From the NCBI GenBank assembly GCA_023055505.1, contig JALIRH010000004.1:20455368-20519367 (forward strand): DNA of 64,000 bases, read 5' to 3'. Origin of the DNA: Callipepla californica brunnescens. Lineage: Eukaryota > Chordata > Aves > Galliformes > Odontophoridae. The position numbers and the translations under genes are program-made. The notes beneath the pieces were generated by a model. The model ran no database searches. It was not told where the DNA came from and saw only the letters and a program-made list of their open reading frames with translations. Numbering within the stretch: the first letter of the stretch is position 1; the number at the start of each line of letters is the position of its first letter. This document shows positions 1 to 10,111 of this stretch, piece after piece.

Positions 1-764
1 TTTTTCCAGACTTCTAGGTACTGTGTTGATGCATCAACCAAAAGCAGTCAGTTTTTTGTGTGAAGTTTGGAAGTCTTCGTAGCGCGGCTGGTGCCTGGCG
101 AGGCCTGGCAGCTCAGAGGCAGCTCAGAGGCAGGCTCTGCCTGCAGCACGCGCTGTTTTCCCCGGAGCTGCTGTGTGAGCACTGAATGCTGCCTGACCTG
201 TGAGGTGCTCACTGTGGGCTGCTGGAGCTCGTGTGGGCTGCTGGCTGCTGCCTCTGCTTCTGCGGGGATAGGAGGGGGAGCTTTTAAAGAAGGTCCTCCA
301 GGCGTGCTGTTCCCTGCAGCTGCTCAGCTGTACTGCTCTCATTAACTGAGTACAGCCAGTAGTAATATTTTTGCCTAGGTCTGTTTTTATAGTTATGTGG
401 GAGGCAAAAGAAAGGTCTCAAACACGCAATGCACTTTTCGGTCTTAATCGTAAATGCATTGTGGGTGTTTCCAGAGCAGTGTTCCCAGGAACTGTGAGAA
501 AAACTGCATACGTAAGGTCATCATTTCTGTGAAGCAGCTGGCCTTCACAGGCTGTGCTTTGGGGGCTGGGTGTATGTAACACAGTCTGCGTGGTGAAGCC
601 TGTGAAAGGAGAAAGAAAAGATTTTTCTGCAATGATGTTAGAAACCCGTTTGCTGGAAAAGTGCTAGTCATGCAGTTTCTCTTTACAGAACAAGCAGGAG
701 TAAGAGGCAGGCAAATAAAGTACATTGCTTTACTCTGCTAACCTCATGGTGTTTCCTCCAGCAG
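1..764 (+). other. NUMB: NUMB intron (end of the intron before the first visible exon)
   Basis: This is non-coding sequence between an upstream NUMB exon outside the window and the exon starting at 765. Short open frames on both strands show no family resemblance or splice-site support. It ends in the acceptor tract around 745-764. I see no repeat or RNA gene. Confidence 0.7.
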
Positions 765-1064
765 CTGAAACAGAAGTGAAGCCAGCAGCACCAGGTGCTG
801 CCCCAACCACCACTGCCCCCTCTCCTGGCTCACCAGCTTCTCCTTCTGCTGAAGTCACTGCCTCTGTGGAGAAGGAAATGAGCAACCCCCACGCAATCCC
901 TCGGAGGCACGCCCCTATAGAACAGCTCGCCAGGCAAGGCTCTTTCAGGGGCTTCCCTGCCCTTAGTCAAAAGATGTCTCCTTTTAAGCGCCAGTTGTCC
1001 TTGCGAATAAATGAACTGCCTTCCACGGTGCAAAGGAAGACGGATTTCCCCATGAAGAACTCAG
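765..1064 (+). CDS. NUMB: NUMB coding exon: phospho-serine region
   Basis: This exon encodes AETEVKPAAPG through FPMKNS and spans a variable Ala/Pro/Thr/Ser stretch, then a highly conserved block. The block contains RQGSFRG and KRQLSLRIN, the equivalents of human Ser276 and Ser295, which aPKC and CaMK phosphorylate to move NUMB off the cortex. The acceptor is a tandem CAGCAG at 759-764. Start 765 is preferred because a G from the previous exon gives the conserved Ala of the KAET context; start 762 would add one Ala. The donor is GGTAAAA at 1064/1065, leaving phase 1. Confidence 0.93.
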
Positions 1065-4000
1065 GTAAAACCAAACATTACCTAAAGTTGTCTCTTTATC
1101 CTCTCCTCGTCCGTGGCTTCCAACAACAGAGTATTTTACTCTGTTGGATTTTAGTAAATCCTTCTTCCTTCCTCACGTGAATTATTTCTCAGGAGCTAAC
1201 ATTGTCAGGTCAGAAAATTTCTACCTTGGGAATATGCAAGGATTTGAAACATGGTATTCATAGGCAGAAGATAATCAGCTGTAATAATTGTCTGAAGTAC
1301 CGGAACGGGGCTTGAAGTGTGCAGGAACAAGTGGTGGTGTGTCAGTAGGTACTGCATTTCCCTCTGAGTCACTGATCCAGCTCCTCTGCTGAATGCCAGT
1401 GCAGCCGGAGTCAGACCTCGTCAAGGCCTTACCCGCAGCCCGTGGGATCACGTGATGGTTTTCTGCAGTCTGTGCTTCTGCCCTTTGGAATGCTTCTCTT
1501 TGAGAGGAATGAAACTGCTTTTCTCCTTTTGTTAAAGGAAATGTTACGGTTTCGGTGGCCCAGCTGGCCGTGTCAGTAATGAGTGGCACGGTTTTCAGAT
1601 GATGGAGCTGTGGTTTTGTAGTCATCCCAAAATAAACATCTGGGGGTGATCAGTACCTAGCGTATCGCTCTGAAATCCCTTTCGCCAGGTGTTCCTGCAG
1701 GACAGCTGTACTCTCACTTGGCAGCAGAGCTAGTTGTTATGCTTCTGAGCTTTAAAATTCAAATCTCCGTGGCAAAGAAGAAAACAACAAAAATACCTAA
1801 TCTGATTTATCTTACGGTACTTATTTGGTGACTTGTGCTTTAAGGCCAGCACTGAGTTTATCAGGTTAGTAGTAACAGAGTGTGCTGCTCACTGGAGTTA
1901 GGCTGGCTGAGCACAAACAGTCCGAATTCTTCCTGATTCAGAGCATTTGCTGCATGTCCATGTATACACAGCCTGCTGTCACGCTGCAGGTGCTCTGTTG
2001 GAATAGTCCTCAAATAATCAGTTTCTGGGGATGCTTCCTCCTTAAACTTTCCATACTGTCCTTCCCATATGCAGCCATCCTATGGTTTTGATACTGTTTC
2101 TGCTTCATTATGCCTGCCCAAGTCAGTTCACTGCAACGTGGATCTGATGATCAGTGCTTTTGAAGAGCAGTGCAATTAGATATAATGAGAACAGCTGGTC
2201 CATCAGTAGTTCTACTCTTGCACTGTCCGCCTGCACTGTGCCGCTGCTTGGCTCACAGCCGGGTGTCCATTTCACTCGAGCAGACTGCTTTTGTTTTTCA
2301 TAGCCTAACACGGGAGTTGTGGATTCCAGCTGCCACAACTCCAGCTTTAACTTGCCATGCTGTGGTGCTGGAGACATGTTTATCCTTCGTCTGGTTCCTG
2401 TGGAAGTATGGTACTGGAAGAGTTAAACCTTTCCTGAGTATTTTCATTTTTCAAAATGCCAAACGTTAGTGCCAAATCCTAAGTATTTTTAGCGCTTAAT
2501 GCAGAAAGATTTGGGACTCTGTTAAAGCCGTAGAAAAACCTTTCATTTTCTGAATTGAACCTTCTCTCGCGTTAACACAGAGAAGCAGCGATAACTGACT
2601 TGAGATCTGGAACACTGATCTTGTGTGACTGAGTCACAAAAGGCACTAATGGCTTTATGTTTGTTTCTACCGTCAGCTCTTCGACACCCGATTTAAAAAC
2701 CAAACCGTAAAAGCTGTCATGCACACGAGTAGTAGCAGCATCTAAGAGAAAAATGAATTACATTTCAGTTTCTGTATGCTTTAAACTTCACTTAACCTGT
2801 TGTGTCGGCATTGCAGTCCCGGAGGTGGAAGGGGAGGTGGACAGCATCAGTGCCCTGTGCTCGCAGATCACCAGCGCGTTCAGCACGCCGTCAGAGGACC
2901 CCTTCTCTTCAGCGCCCATGACAAAACCCGTGACAGTGGTAGCCCCGCAGTCTCCCGCCTTCCAAGGTCTGTGATCTCTTTGCTTGCTCTGGTTGTGCTG
3001 GATGAGGCTTGAGTGCACATCGTAACGTTGCTTTCCAGTAACACACGGCCTTAATTTCTCGTGGAAGTCCTGTATCAGTATTTTGGGATAATGCATCTCG
3101 TTTTACTCATCCCATCTGTTCAGTTGTTACGTGGTTTTGTTGTTAACGAAAACTTGGTGCACCTACCACACGATGGTTAGCTGTCAAACGGACTGGCTCT
3201 GAGGTCACGGCTGTTTGAGCCGGTCTGCCTCCTGGGCTGCTAAAATCTGAACAATGGTGTGTCACAGGAACCAAAGCCTGCACGGGAAAGAGATTGTGTG
3301 CCACCTGCCTCACCATTTTCCACACGAACTCCCGAGTAAGGTGCAGACTGCAGCACTCGTGGTGGCTGCTGACTTGCATCCCGCTGATGCAGTTTTATGC
3401 AAATAGTGTGGAAAAAGAACCTCTCCTTGATAAATGCAGTTATTATTTTGCATCCAAAATCTGGTGTTCTTTGGAATCTAAATTTAATCGTGCTGTAACT
3501 TCTGGTGAGCCGTATCTCTTTTCTATAAAAACCCAACCAATTTAACTGTAGTTATCAGTGCTGACGATCTCAGCGACTAAATAAAACTCTACCATCCCAC
3601 AACTGTTAACAAGAGTTGGCTTGGTGAAATGGAATTTATGTGCCTCATCAACTGTCAGTCCAATCTGGCTAATTTACGCATACTGCTGTCATGTGGAAGT
3701 GTTTAAAATCATTGTATGTTAATGGTTATGACATGGCCCACTAATACTCCAGTCATGTGCATGCCTTGCATGAATTAATTGCACTGATGTTGTCTGCTCC
3801 CATTTTAGTTAATGGCACTGCCTCAGCCTTCTGTGTGCTTGCTGCTAAACCATCCCAAGCTGCTGTAGTGTCCACAGCTATGCCAGTTCGTGAAACCAAT
3901 CCCTGGGCTCATGCTCCTGCTGCTAATACTGGAGCTGCAGCCATGGTCTCTGGTAAGACTGGAAGTAGATCTGTGCGTTGCTATGAGAGCTTGGATCAGA

Positions 4001-6324
4001 AGCGTAATTGAGCCCCTGAGACGCCTGTCCGTGCCACTTGATGAAAAGGGGAAGGAACAGTAACAAAAGCTGGAAGTAGTAGCCTTTTGCACAAGTGGAT
4101 GGAGGGAAGCTATGAACTCGTAGGTTATGGGTCTATAAGCAAGATGCTTTCTTATTTTGGCAGTGTTTTAGAAAAGCTGGTGCTTTAAGAGGGAGCTGTT
4201 TTATTTTCATTAAAACAGTGTGTGTTGGAGGATGAAAGGATCTGTCCATGTACTCCCAGATGATATTTTTGCATTGTTTCCAGTAAGAGAGAGATTAAGT
4301 TTGGTGCTTAAAAGCTTTAGAAATTAATTTCTTGTGTCCAGTAAGTTTTAGTTTGTCCCTCCCGTCCTTGTCTACATTCATCTCCAATGTGAGGTGGTAA
4401 TTTAAATGGCTGTTATCCATAAGGACAAGTATGCTAGGAAGCTGCAGTCAAGCATCATCTCCTGGCGTGTAAGCTCCTCCAGAACAAAACCCAGTCCTGC
4501 TACTGAAACAGGTCGTGTTTGCCCTTGTAAGAGTAGCAGAGCTGGTAGCAGTATGCCTTCTCCTGTGAGAAGGAGACCGTAAGCTGTGCCTCCACCTCCG
4601 CGCAGTAAAAATAATAATCAACTGATGGAGGTCTTAGGCCAAACGAAGAGTGCTGAGCAGGTGTCCACCTCTCCAAAACACTGAATTACTGCTTTTCTCA
4701 TCACACTGAGAAGTTGGTGAGGTCCTACAGGAAGGAAGGAGAGTTTAAGATGATAGAGAGAGAGAGAGAAAAGACTGTGTAGCATTCAGCCAATATAGGA
4801 TGGTTTTGAAAGTGGGAGAGGAACGGAAATGATTCTGATTTCTTTTTTTAATCGCTGAAGATAAATGAGTTAAAATAGAGCTGAACTTGTAACAGAAAAG
4901 CTGAAACATTAGGAGTTGAGGATTGCAAAAGAATTTGAGAGGGTTATCAGCCTGAGTTATGGAAAGAGTAAGGCAAGAACGGAGAAGGAAGTAAACAAGA
5001 AGTCAGAGTAAGTACTCTTTATGTATTACAGAATAATTTGATCAGATGTGCTGCCTTAAAGGTTCTTGTTTATAGCAGCGGTGCTCACACTTGGCTTCAG
5101 TGCTTTTAGGAAAGAAAAATAAATGTTGCCTTGAACTTCTGGTACCATTACATGGCAGTACTTTGAAAGGCTAAAGCCTTAATTTAGGAAATAAATCAGG
5201 AAAATGAACCTTAAAAACAGTTTCTTAAAGCGTGATGTTCTAATGCTCCATCTCTGAGCTGCGCATTCAGAAACCGATACCCCCTGTTGGAGGGATGAGA
5301 GGTTGTGGACTAGATCGTTGCCACTGAGCAATAAAGGCCTGCCCTAAAATTTCAGATGAGAACAAAAAACAAACAACAACAACAAAAAAAAAAACAAAAA
5401 CCCTGCTCTTTTGTGAGGAAACTTTTCTATCCCTTCTTGACCAACAGCAGAGCGGTCCACTGGATGCAAAGAGATGCTTCTGCTGTGAGTAGTAGTGGTC
5501 TCAGCAGAGGAGGGAAGAGGCCTGGCTGCTGTTGTATATCCCCGGTCTGTGTCACTGAGAAAAGGGTGAGGAACGGAACCACTGGTGGCTTACTTTACCC
5601 TGTGCTTTCCTCCCCAGGCACCGAATGGAACAGCAGCACCCCGGGCACGGCCTCGCCCAGTCTCTTCCAAGGAAACCACAGACGTACCCCGTCGGAAGCG
5701 GACCGCTGGTTGGAGGAGGTCTCCAAGACCGTCCGTGCCCAGCAGCAGCCAGCCCCAGCCGCACAGCCCCCGCTGCAGCCCCCCGCAGCCGCTCCCCAGG
5801 CGGCAGCCGCCTACCCCGTGAGCACCTTCATTGCGCCGCAGCCCGTGCCGGTCGGCGTGGTACCGCCCATGCAGCCGCCCTTCATTCCGGCTCAGCCCTA
5901 CACCGTAGCAAACGGGATGACCTACGCGGCAGCCCCAAGCGTGCCCGTGGTGGGCATCACGCCTTCCCAGATGGTAGCCAACGTCTTCGGCACGGCGAGC
6001 CACGCTGCGGCTGCCCATCCGCACCAGTCCCCCAGCCTCGTCAAGCAGCAGACGTTCCCCCAGTACGAGGCCGGCAGCGCCGCGGCCAGCCCTTTCTTCA
6101 GCCCGCCTGCGCAGCACAACGGCTCCGCGGCTTTCAACGGCGTTGACGGTGGCAAATGGGCTGCAGAGGACAAGCACCCCCAGCCCCCCGCGGCCGCCCC
6201 GCAGGTGGACCCGTTTGAAGCACAGTGGGCAGCGCTGGAGAGCAAGGCGAAGCAGCGCACGAATCCCTCCCCGACCAACCCCTTCTCGAGTGATTTACAG
6301 AAGACGTTTGAGATCGAACTTTAA
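765..6324 (+). CDS. NUMB: NUMB, C-terminal part (four coding exons, 5' partial)
   Basis: NUMB is a membrane-associated endocytic adaptor. It antagonises Notch and is inherited unequally in asymmetric divisions. Joining 765-1064, 2817-2966, 3809-3952 and 5618-6324 gives one open frame of 432 complete residues, plus one codon shared with the upstream exon, ending in TAA at 6322-6324. It follows vertebrate NUMB throughout: HAIPRRHAPIEQLARQGSF, VPEVEGE, PVTVVAPQSP, RRTPSEADRWLEEVS, VVGITPSQMVANVFGTA, and the C-terminus NPFSSDLQKTFEIEL. DPF (AP-2 binding) and NPF (EH-domain binding) motifs are present. The N-terminal PTB domain is encoded left of the window. All junctions are GT-AG with matching phases. 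The paralogue NUMBL is a poor fit because the cassette exon and C-terminus match NUMB. Confidence 0.97.
1065..2816 (+). other. NUMB: NUMB intron
   Basis: This 1.75 kb intron lies between the phospho-serine exon and the VPEVEGE exon, with donor GTAAAA at 1065 and acceptor TTGCAG ending at 2816. Open frames in it, including one on the minus strand at 1275-1625, resemble no family. I see no repeat or RNA gene. Confidence 0.85.
2817..2966 (+). CDS. NUMB: NUMB coding exon: VPEVEGE / DPF exon
   Basis: This 150-nt exon encodes VPEVEGEVDSISALCSQIT, then a segment with EDPFSSAPM and PVTVVAPQSPAFQ. The EDPF motif is one of the acidic DPF peptides through which NUMB contacts the AP-2 alpha ear. It is entered in phase 1 (G|TC gives Val) and left in phase 1. 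The acceptor is TTGCAG and the donor AAG|GTCTGT. Confidence 0.95.
3740..3745 (+). promoter_or_regulatory. ACTAAT: QKI motif / possible branch point ahead of the NUMB cassette exon
   Basis: ACTAAT matches the ACUAAY core bound by Quaking and overlaps a good branch-site core (CTAAT), 63 nt before the 3' splice site of the NUMB cassette exon. In mammals QKI is reported to compete with SF1 at the NUMB cassette branch region. Function in this species is inferred. Confidence 0.55.
3758..3772 (+). promoter_or_regulatory. Two RBFOX-type TGCATG elements ahead of the NUMB cassette exon
   Basis: TGCATG occurs at 3758-3763 and again at 3767-3772, ending 36 nt before the cassette acceptor. (U)GCAUG is the RBFOX binding element, and upstream placement usually favours skipping. 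The sequence match is direct; the effect is inferred. Confidence 0.55.
3809..3952 (+). CDS. NUMB: NUMB cassette exon (long proline-rich-region insert)
   Basis: This exon is exactly 144 nt (48 codons) with phase 1 at both ends, so inclusion or skipping keeps the frame. It encodes NGTASAFCVLAAKPSQAA, then a segment with MPVRETNPWAHAPAANTG, matching the alternatively spliced exon that separates long and short proline-rich NUMB isoforms in mammals. The acceptor is CATTTTAG and the donor a strong GTAAGA. The isoforms differ in Notch regulation and in proliferative versus differentiating cells. Cassette use in this species is inferred from homology and frame symmetry. Confidence 0.93.
3953..5617 (+). 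other. NUMB: NUMB intron before the last exon
   Basis: This 1.67 kb intron has a short GA tract near 4755-4770 and an A-rich CAA tract near 5363-5400. It ends in a pyrimidine-rich acceptor (CTTTCCTCCCCAG). An open frame running from 5356 into the exon is read-through and is not coding before 5618. Confidence 0.85.
5618..6324 (+). CDS. NUMB: NUMB last coding exon with NPF C-terminus
   Basis: It begins in phase 1 after CCCCAG and encodes GTEWNSSTPGTASPS, then RRTPSEADRWLEEVS, an Ala/Pro/Gln-rich stretch, VVGITPSQMVANVFGTA, HPHQSPSLVKQQTFPQYE, VDPFEAQWAALE, and the C-terminal NPF peptide, ending TAA at 6322-6324. DPF and NPF are the endocytic motifs for AP-2 and EH-domain proteins (Eps15, EHD). 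The exon is much richer in GC and CpG than the flanking introns. The Ala/Pro/Gln tract differs from the mammalian one in composition, as expected for this fast-evolving segment. Confidence 0.97.
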
Positions 6325-6676
6325 GCGGCCCCGCAGAGGGGGTGGATAACGTGTACATTAGGCTAGAGGGATAAAGGGAGCAGAGGGGACCGTTTCTCAT
6401 CCGTTTGCTATGATAATCCCAAAGGTCCCTTTCACATGAAAATGGGTTAGAAAGAGGGAGCAATGACGGGGAGGATGTAAACGTACACAGAATTTCACGT
6501 GCTCAAAGCGAACCCTGGAGCCACCTCGGTCTGCATTCCCTCCTCACTCGGGAAGCTGGAAGTTCCTCACACAGATGGGTGCCCGGTCCTGCACAAGCGT
6601 CGCGTGTCTCAGAAGGAACATCGGATCTCGTCCCCGCGTCCTTCCGCTGCCCCGTGAGTCCTGGACGTTCCCCCTC

Positions 6677-6704
6677 GGGGAAGGAAGGGGCTCGGGGTGG
6701 GGGG
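6677..6704 (+). other. Potential RNA G-quadruplex in the NUMB 3'UTR
   Basis: Four G-runs sit close together on the sense strand: 6677-6680, 6687-6690, 6694-6697 and 6699-6704, with loops of 6, 3 and 1 nt. This fits the canonical G4 pattern with tetrads of four. Folding in vivo is inferred. Confidence 0.6.
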
Positions 6705-7534
6705 AGGAAGGAGGGAGGCTGGCACCTGCTGCTTAGCAGGAGCTGGGTCTGCGGAAAAAGTTGAGCTTCCATTTTGAGTAACAAAGTGAATATTATATGT
6801 AAAGACTAAAGTAAAGCCAAAATCTTTATTTTTATGCATTTAGAATATTTTAAATAGTGGATATTAAAAGATGTATGAGTTGTAAGTAATCTTGCCAAAG
6901 GTTTAAAAAGAAATGGGGGGGGGGGGGTGAATGTAAGAAATTGTACATAAGATTGATTTATCTCTGATTCTTATTGTAAGTAACGTTGGGGGGAGGAAAA
7001 AGGGGCTCTAGCTTGTTCTCGTACCTGTTCATTGTAAGTAGCATATTGCAACAACAATCACAACCAGTAAGTCATTATTCGGTAGTTTGAAATAATGAAA
7101 ATTAAAGAACAGTGTTGTCATGGTCTGAAAACCATGGGGAAAATTAACTGGTTTTTTTTTTTATTGGAATCAAACTACATATTATATATAGTACGTTTTT
7201 TTTCTTTCACGTATTGCTGCAGTTTTCTTGTCTTAATCTGTTGGTTCTAACACTACTGTGACAAACTTACTGTAACCATATCTAACATCCCGGGGCAGCC
7301 CAGGAACCCATTTTTCGTTCGTCCGTCGATAGATCTTAGAGGTTTTTTTAACTTTTGTTTTTACTTTCTCCACGGATTCGTGAAACCTTGTGGTAAGGCT
7401 GCAGCTCGGCCAGGCTCTGCCTCTGCTGACTTGTGAAATCCATCTCATTTTAACTTTACTTTTAAACTTTGGCCTTACAAGCAAATGTAAGTTATATATA
7501 TTTGTACTGATGATTTATAATCTGCTTTAACAGA

Positions 7535-7540
7535 AATAAA
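7535..7540 (+). terminator. NUMB polyadenylation signal AATAAA
   Basis: A canonical AATAAA is followed by a GT-rich stretch (TGTTGGTGGT), the usual downstream cleavage element. Its distance from the stop codon, about 1.2 kb, suits the NUMB 3'UTR. Confidence 0.8.
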
Positions 7541-8861
7541 TGTTGGTGGTAGAAGCACCGTCTGTGAAAGCTTTATTTGCCCTCTCCATTTGGATTTCAG
7601 CTGCTGGTATTTTAACGCTTCTCATTTTGCAGCCCACGTTACGTTACCTCGAACTTCAGGACTGGACTCGCAGATACCCCGTTGGCCTGTAGCTATCTAA
7701 AGGGGGTTTTATGGAAAGCACTGGATTCTAGGTTTGCAACGTGGAATTTTCTAACATTGAACATTTACAAAGATGAAGACAGAGGTTCAGAAACAGGTGA
7801 AAGGAATACTCACTTTGGTTTTCTTTTCCTTTGCTATTAAAAGGAGTGAAGGTCCTGAGAGCCACATGGGATGAGACGGTATTTTGACTCCCAGGCAGCT
7901 GGTGCCCATCCTGTCAGCGTGCTTGGTTTTACTGCACGCGTACACGTGTGAAGTAGCATTAGACATATTAAAAAATACCAAGTCAGACTCTGTAACCTGC
8001 AAGGAGAGGAATGCTGCCTTGTGTTGGCCCTAGAGCAGTTCCCATTTCCGGGCTGGAACATGGGGTTCCTTCTTCCCTTTTACCTTCAGCATTATGTGTG
8101 CGGAGCGCAGCGCCAGCAGCAGCCCCCAGCGCACTCTCTGATGCTGGAGTTGGTATCTGTGCTTACATAACGTTCAGAAAGCTAGCAGATACTTAGATCT
8201 CTCAGCATACATGACTAACATTTATAGTAGACTGTTGTACGGGTTGGGTTTGCGGTTTTGGGGTTGCTTTTTTCCTTCCTTTCTCCTGCTAGTTCCTCAG
8301 TCTGTCAGAGCAGTGCCCAGAGATCGGATGGAAATAGCTCCACCCTTCCTCTGCCCGGGAGATAAGGGCAGTGGGTCGGAGATGACCTTCCTACCAGCCT
8401 TTGTTTAGAGAAAACCACTATCTTGATTCTCAAATCAAATAACATCATAAACATTCGTTTAGGAAGTTAAGTCATACCGCACAGAAGAAAATTCCCTGCT
8501 TGCCAAATAGGAACATACAAACGCACTGCTTTAGTTAACTGTTAGAGCCGTGGCACGTATTTTAAGCAACAAACTGCCTTCAGATCCCATCCTTATTACC
8601 ATGGTTACACCTCTGAAAGGAGGTCAGGGAATAAATGAGAGGAAAAACACAAAGTACCCTCAGTGTTGAAGTCCAGTCTGTCAGAACCCAGGTGCCCACT
8701 GCAGCTCGCAGCAGGCTGGAGGCAGAGCTCCCTGCCCACCCTGTGTCTAATCAGACAGCTGAAATGAAAGCTGACTGTACATACTGCTAGAAAACGGGGC
8801 CTCTGGCACAAAGAAAGGGATGGTGTTACAGAAAGGATGGCTTATCCTGGGAGAAAGGTGT

Positions 8862-8885
8862 TGAAAGGGGTCAATTAGTACAACA
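8862..8885. repeat. Dispersed repeat segment, copy 1
   Basis: This 24-nt segment (starting TGAAAGGGGTCAATTAG) is identical to 11724-11747, about 2.9 kb away. Similarity drops quickly outside the shared block. The family is not recognised. Confidence 0.6.
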
Positions 8886-9972
8886 CATCAGACGATGGAG
8901 GCACCGTCCGCTTGGAACCACCTTCCTAGGGAAGCTCACAGCCCCTTGCTGCCCTCTGTGCCCGCCACACGGGGCTGGAATTTACACGGCCTCTGATCAG
9001 TCCGTGTTTTTAAGACAGAGTGATACCATGCTGCAAAGCATCCTGTGCCAGTAAAAAACAAAACAATGCCATTCTGCAAACCTGTGTGCAAACACAATCA
9101 GAATCGATCTCAGGAGTCTGGTCCTTAAATAGCAACTTCATGATCTCTCACTGTAACATTTTGTGACTTACAGCACAGAAAGATTTTCCCAATTACCAAA
9201 TTTAAGAGTCCCTTGCTACAAAATAAGGCTTTCTATCTTCTCTAGCAGGCAGAGTCTATCATTGGCCTCAAAAAAAAGCAACCAAAAACAACAACAAAAA
9301 AAAGCCTTTTAGCTGTCAGGTCTGTAACCTCTTGCTCCTCCACTGGATTGCGTCTAGACTGTTCGGTTTGTTCATATCTTAAAGCACTGTATCCAGCACT
9401 GAGGCCATACCTGTGCTGAAGAGAGGGCAGTCATTAGGTTGGTAATTCTTATTTTTAGATGCAGCTGAAGTGATTTACTGGATTTAGAGTCCAGACCAGC
9501 AGCTTTAGGCTGCCAAGCCTGGGGATTTACACCCGTGTATTACTGCTGCCCTCGGTGCTGGTTCTGGACTGAAGGAGAGGAGAGCAGTCCGATCGCAGTC
9601 CAGGATTACCTTCCTTCCATAGAAGCCCTAAATTAGGCAAGCAGAAGTAGGAAAAAAAACAACCAACCCCAAATCAATACCCACTAATAAAAAGCTATCG
9701 CAAAAAGCAGTCCTGACTCCCACCTGCAAACATCAGCACCAGCACTACACAGAGGGGTACCAGCACACTACAGCTACATCTATACTTACAACAAATGGTG
9801 CTAAGTAATACCAGTGACCCACCCAAGACTCCGAAGGTAGTGCAGAATGAGGCTGCTTCTAGGAGTAACGCTATGGAGAAAGAATTCTGAGGCCATAGAA
9901 AAGAACGGGTTTTGCTTGGAAGGTCTAATTCTGTTTGTTGGGTCAGCAAACCATCCTACACTTACCCTCCTG

Positions 9973-9992
9973 CACACACACACACACACACA
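9973..9992. repeat. (CA)10 microsatellite
   Basis: Perfect CA dinucleotide repeat in the NUMB-PAPLN intergenic region. Confidence 0.95.
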
Positions 9993-10105
9993 GCCACCCA
10001 GCACAGTGCTACCATGAGCTCATGTTTGCATTAAATTCCACGGCACACTTCTGGCTCTGAAAAAAACAAACTAACCTCATTAATACATCCCAGAGATATG
10101 TGATA

Positions 10106-10111
10106 TTTAAT
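10106..10111 (-). terminator. Possible PAPLN polyadenylation signal (ATTAAA)
   Basis: On the minus strand this reads ATTAAA, the common variant signal, about 800 nt after the PAPLN stop. I found no minus-strand AATAAA between it and the stop codon. The downstream GT-rich element is weak, so this is only a candidate. Confidence 0.25.

Larger units (their letters stand above)
2967..3808 (+). other. NUMB: NUMB intron upstream of the cassette exon
   Basis: This 842-nt intron has donor GTCTGT and acceptor CATTTTAG. Its last 70 nt contain a QKI-type ACTAAT and two RBFOX-type TGCATG motifs, annotated separately. Open frames at 3240-3536 (-) and 3294-3545 (+) have no support. Confidence 0.85.
6325..7565 (+). 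other. NUMB: NUMB 3' untranslated region
   Basis: About 1.2 kb of sequence follows the TAA and runs to the AATAAA at 7535. It holds a G-rich stretch at 6677-6720, a G13 run at 6915-6927, a Pumilio-type TGTACATA at 6942-6949, three TTGTAAGTA 9-mers, and three Musashi-type cores (ATAGT 6854, GTAGT 7082, ATAGT 7188). Short open frames here on either strand are chance. The exact cleavage position is not visible, so the end is approximate. Confidence 0.8.

Noticed and set aside
5356..5617. Open frame running in frame into the last NUMB exon from an upstream ATG
   Set aside because: This part is intronic: it contains an A-rich tract, the acceptor CTTTCCTCCCCAG lies at 5605-5617, and homology to NUMB begins at the GTEW codon only.
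5625..6146. 173-codon alternative-frame ORF in the NUMB last exon
   Set aside because: It overlaps the true frame completely, is Pro/Arg-rich from GC bias, and has no known counterpart.
5590..6177. 195-codon open frame on the minus strand over the last NUMB exon
   Set aside because: GC-rich coding DNA commonly yields long antisense frames. It has a biased Gly/Arg/Ala composition, no domain and no splice support.
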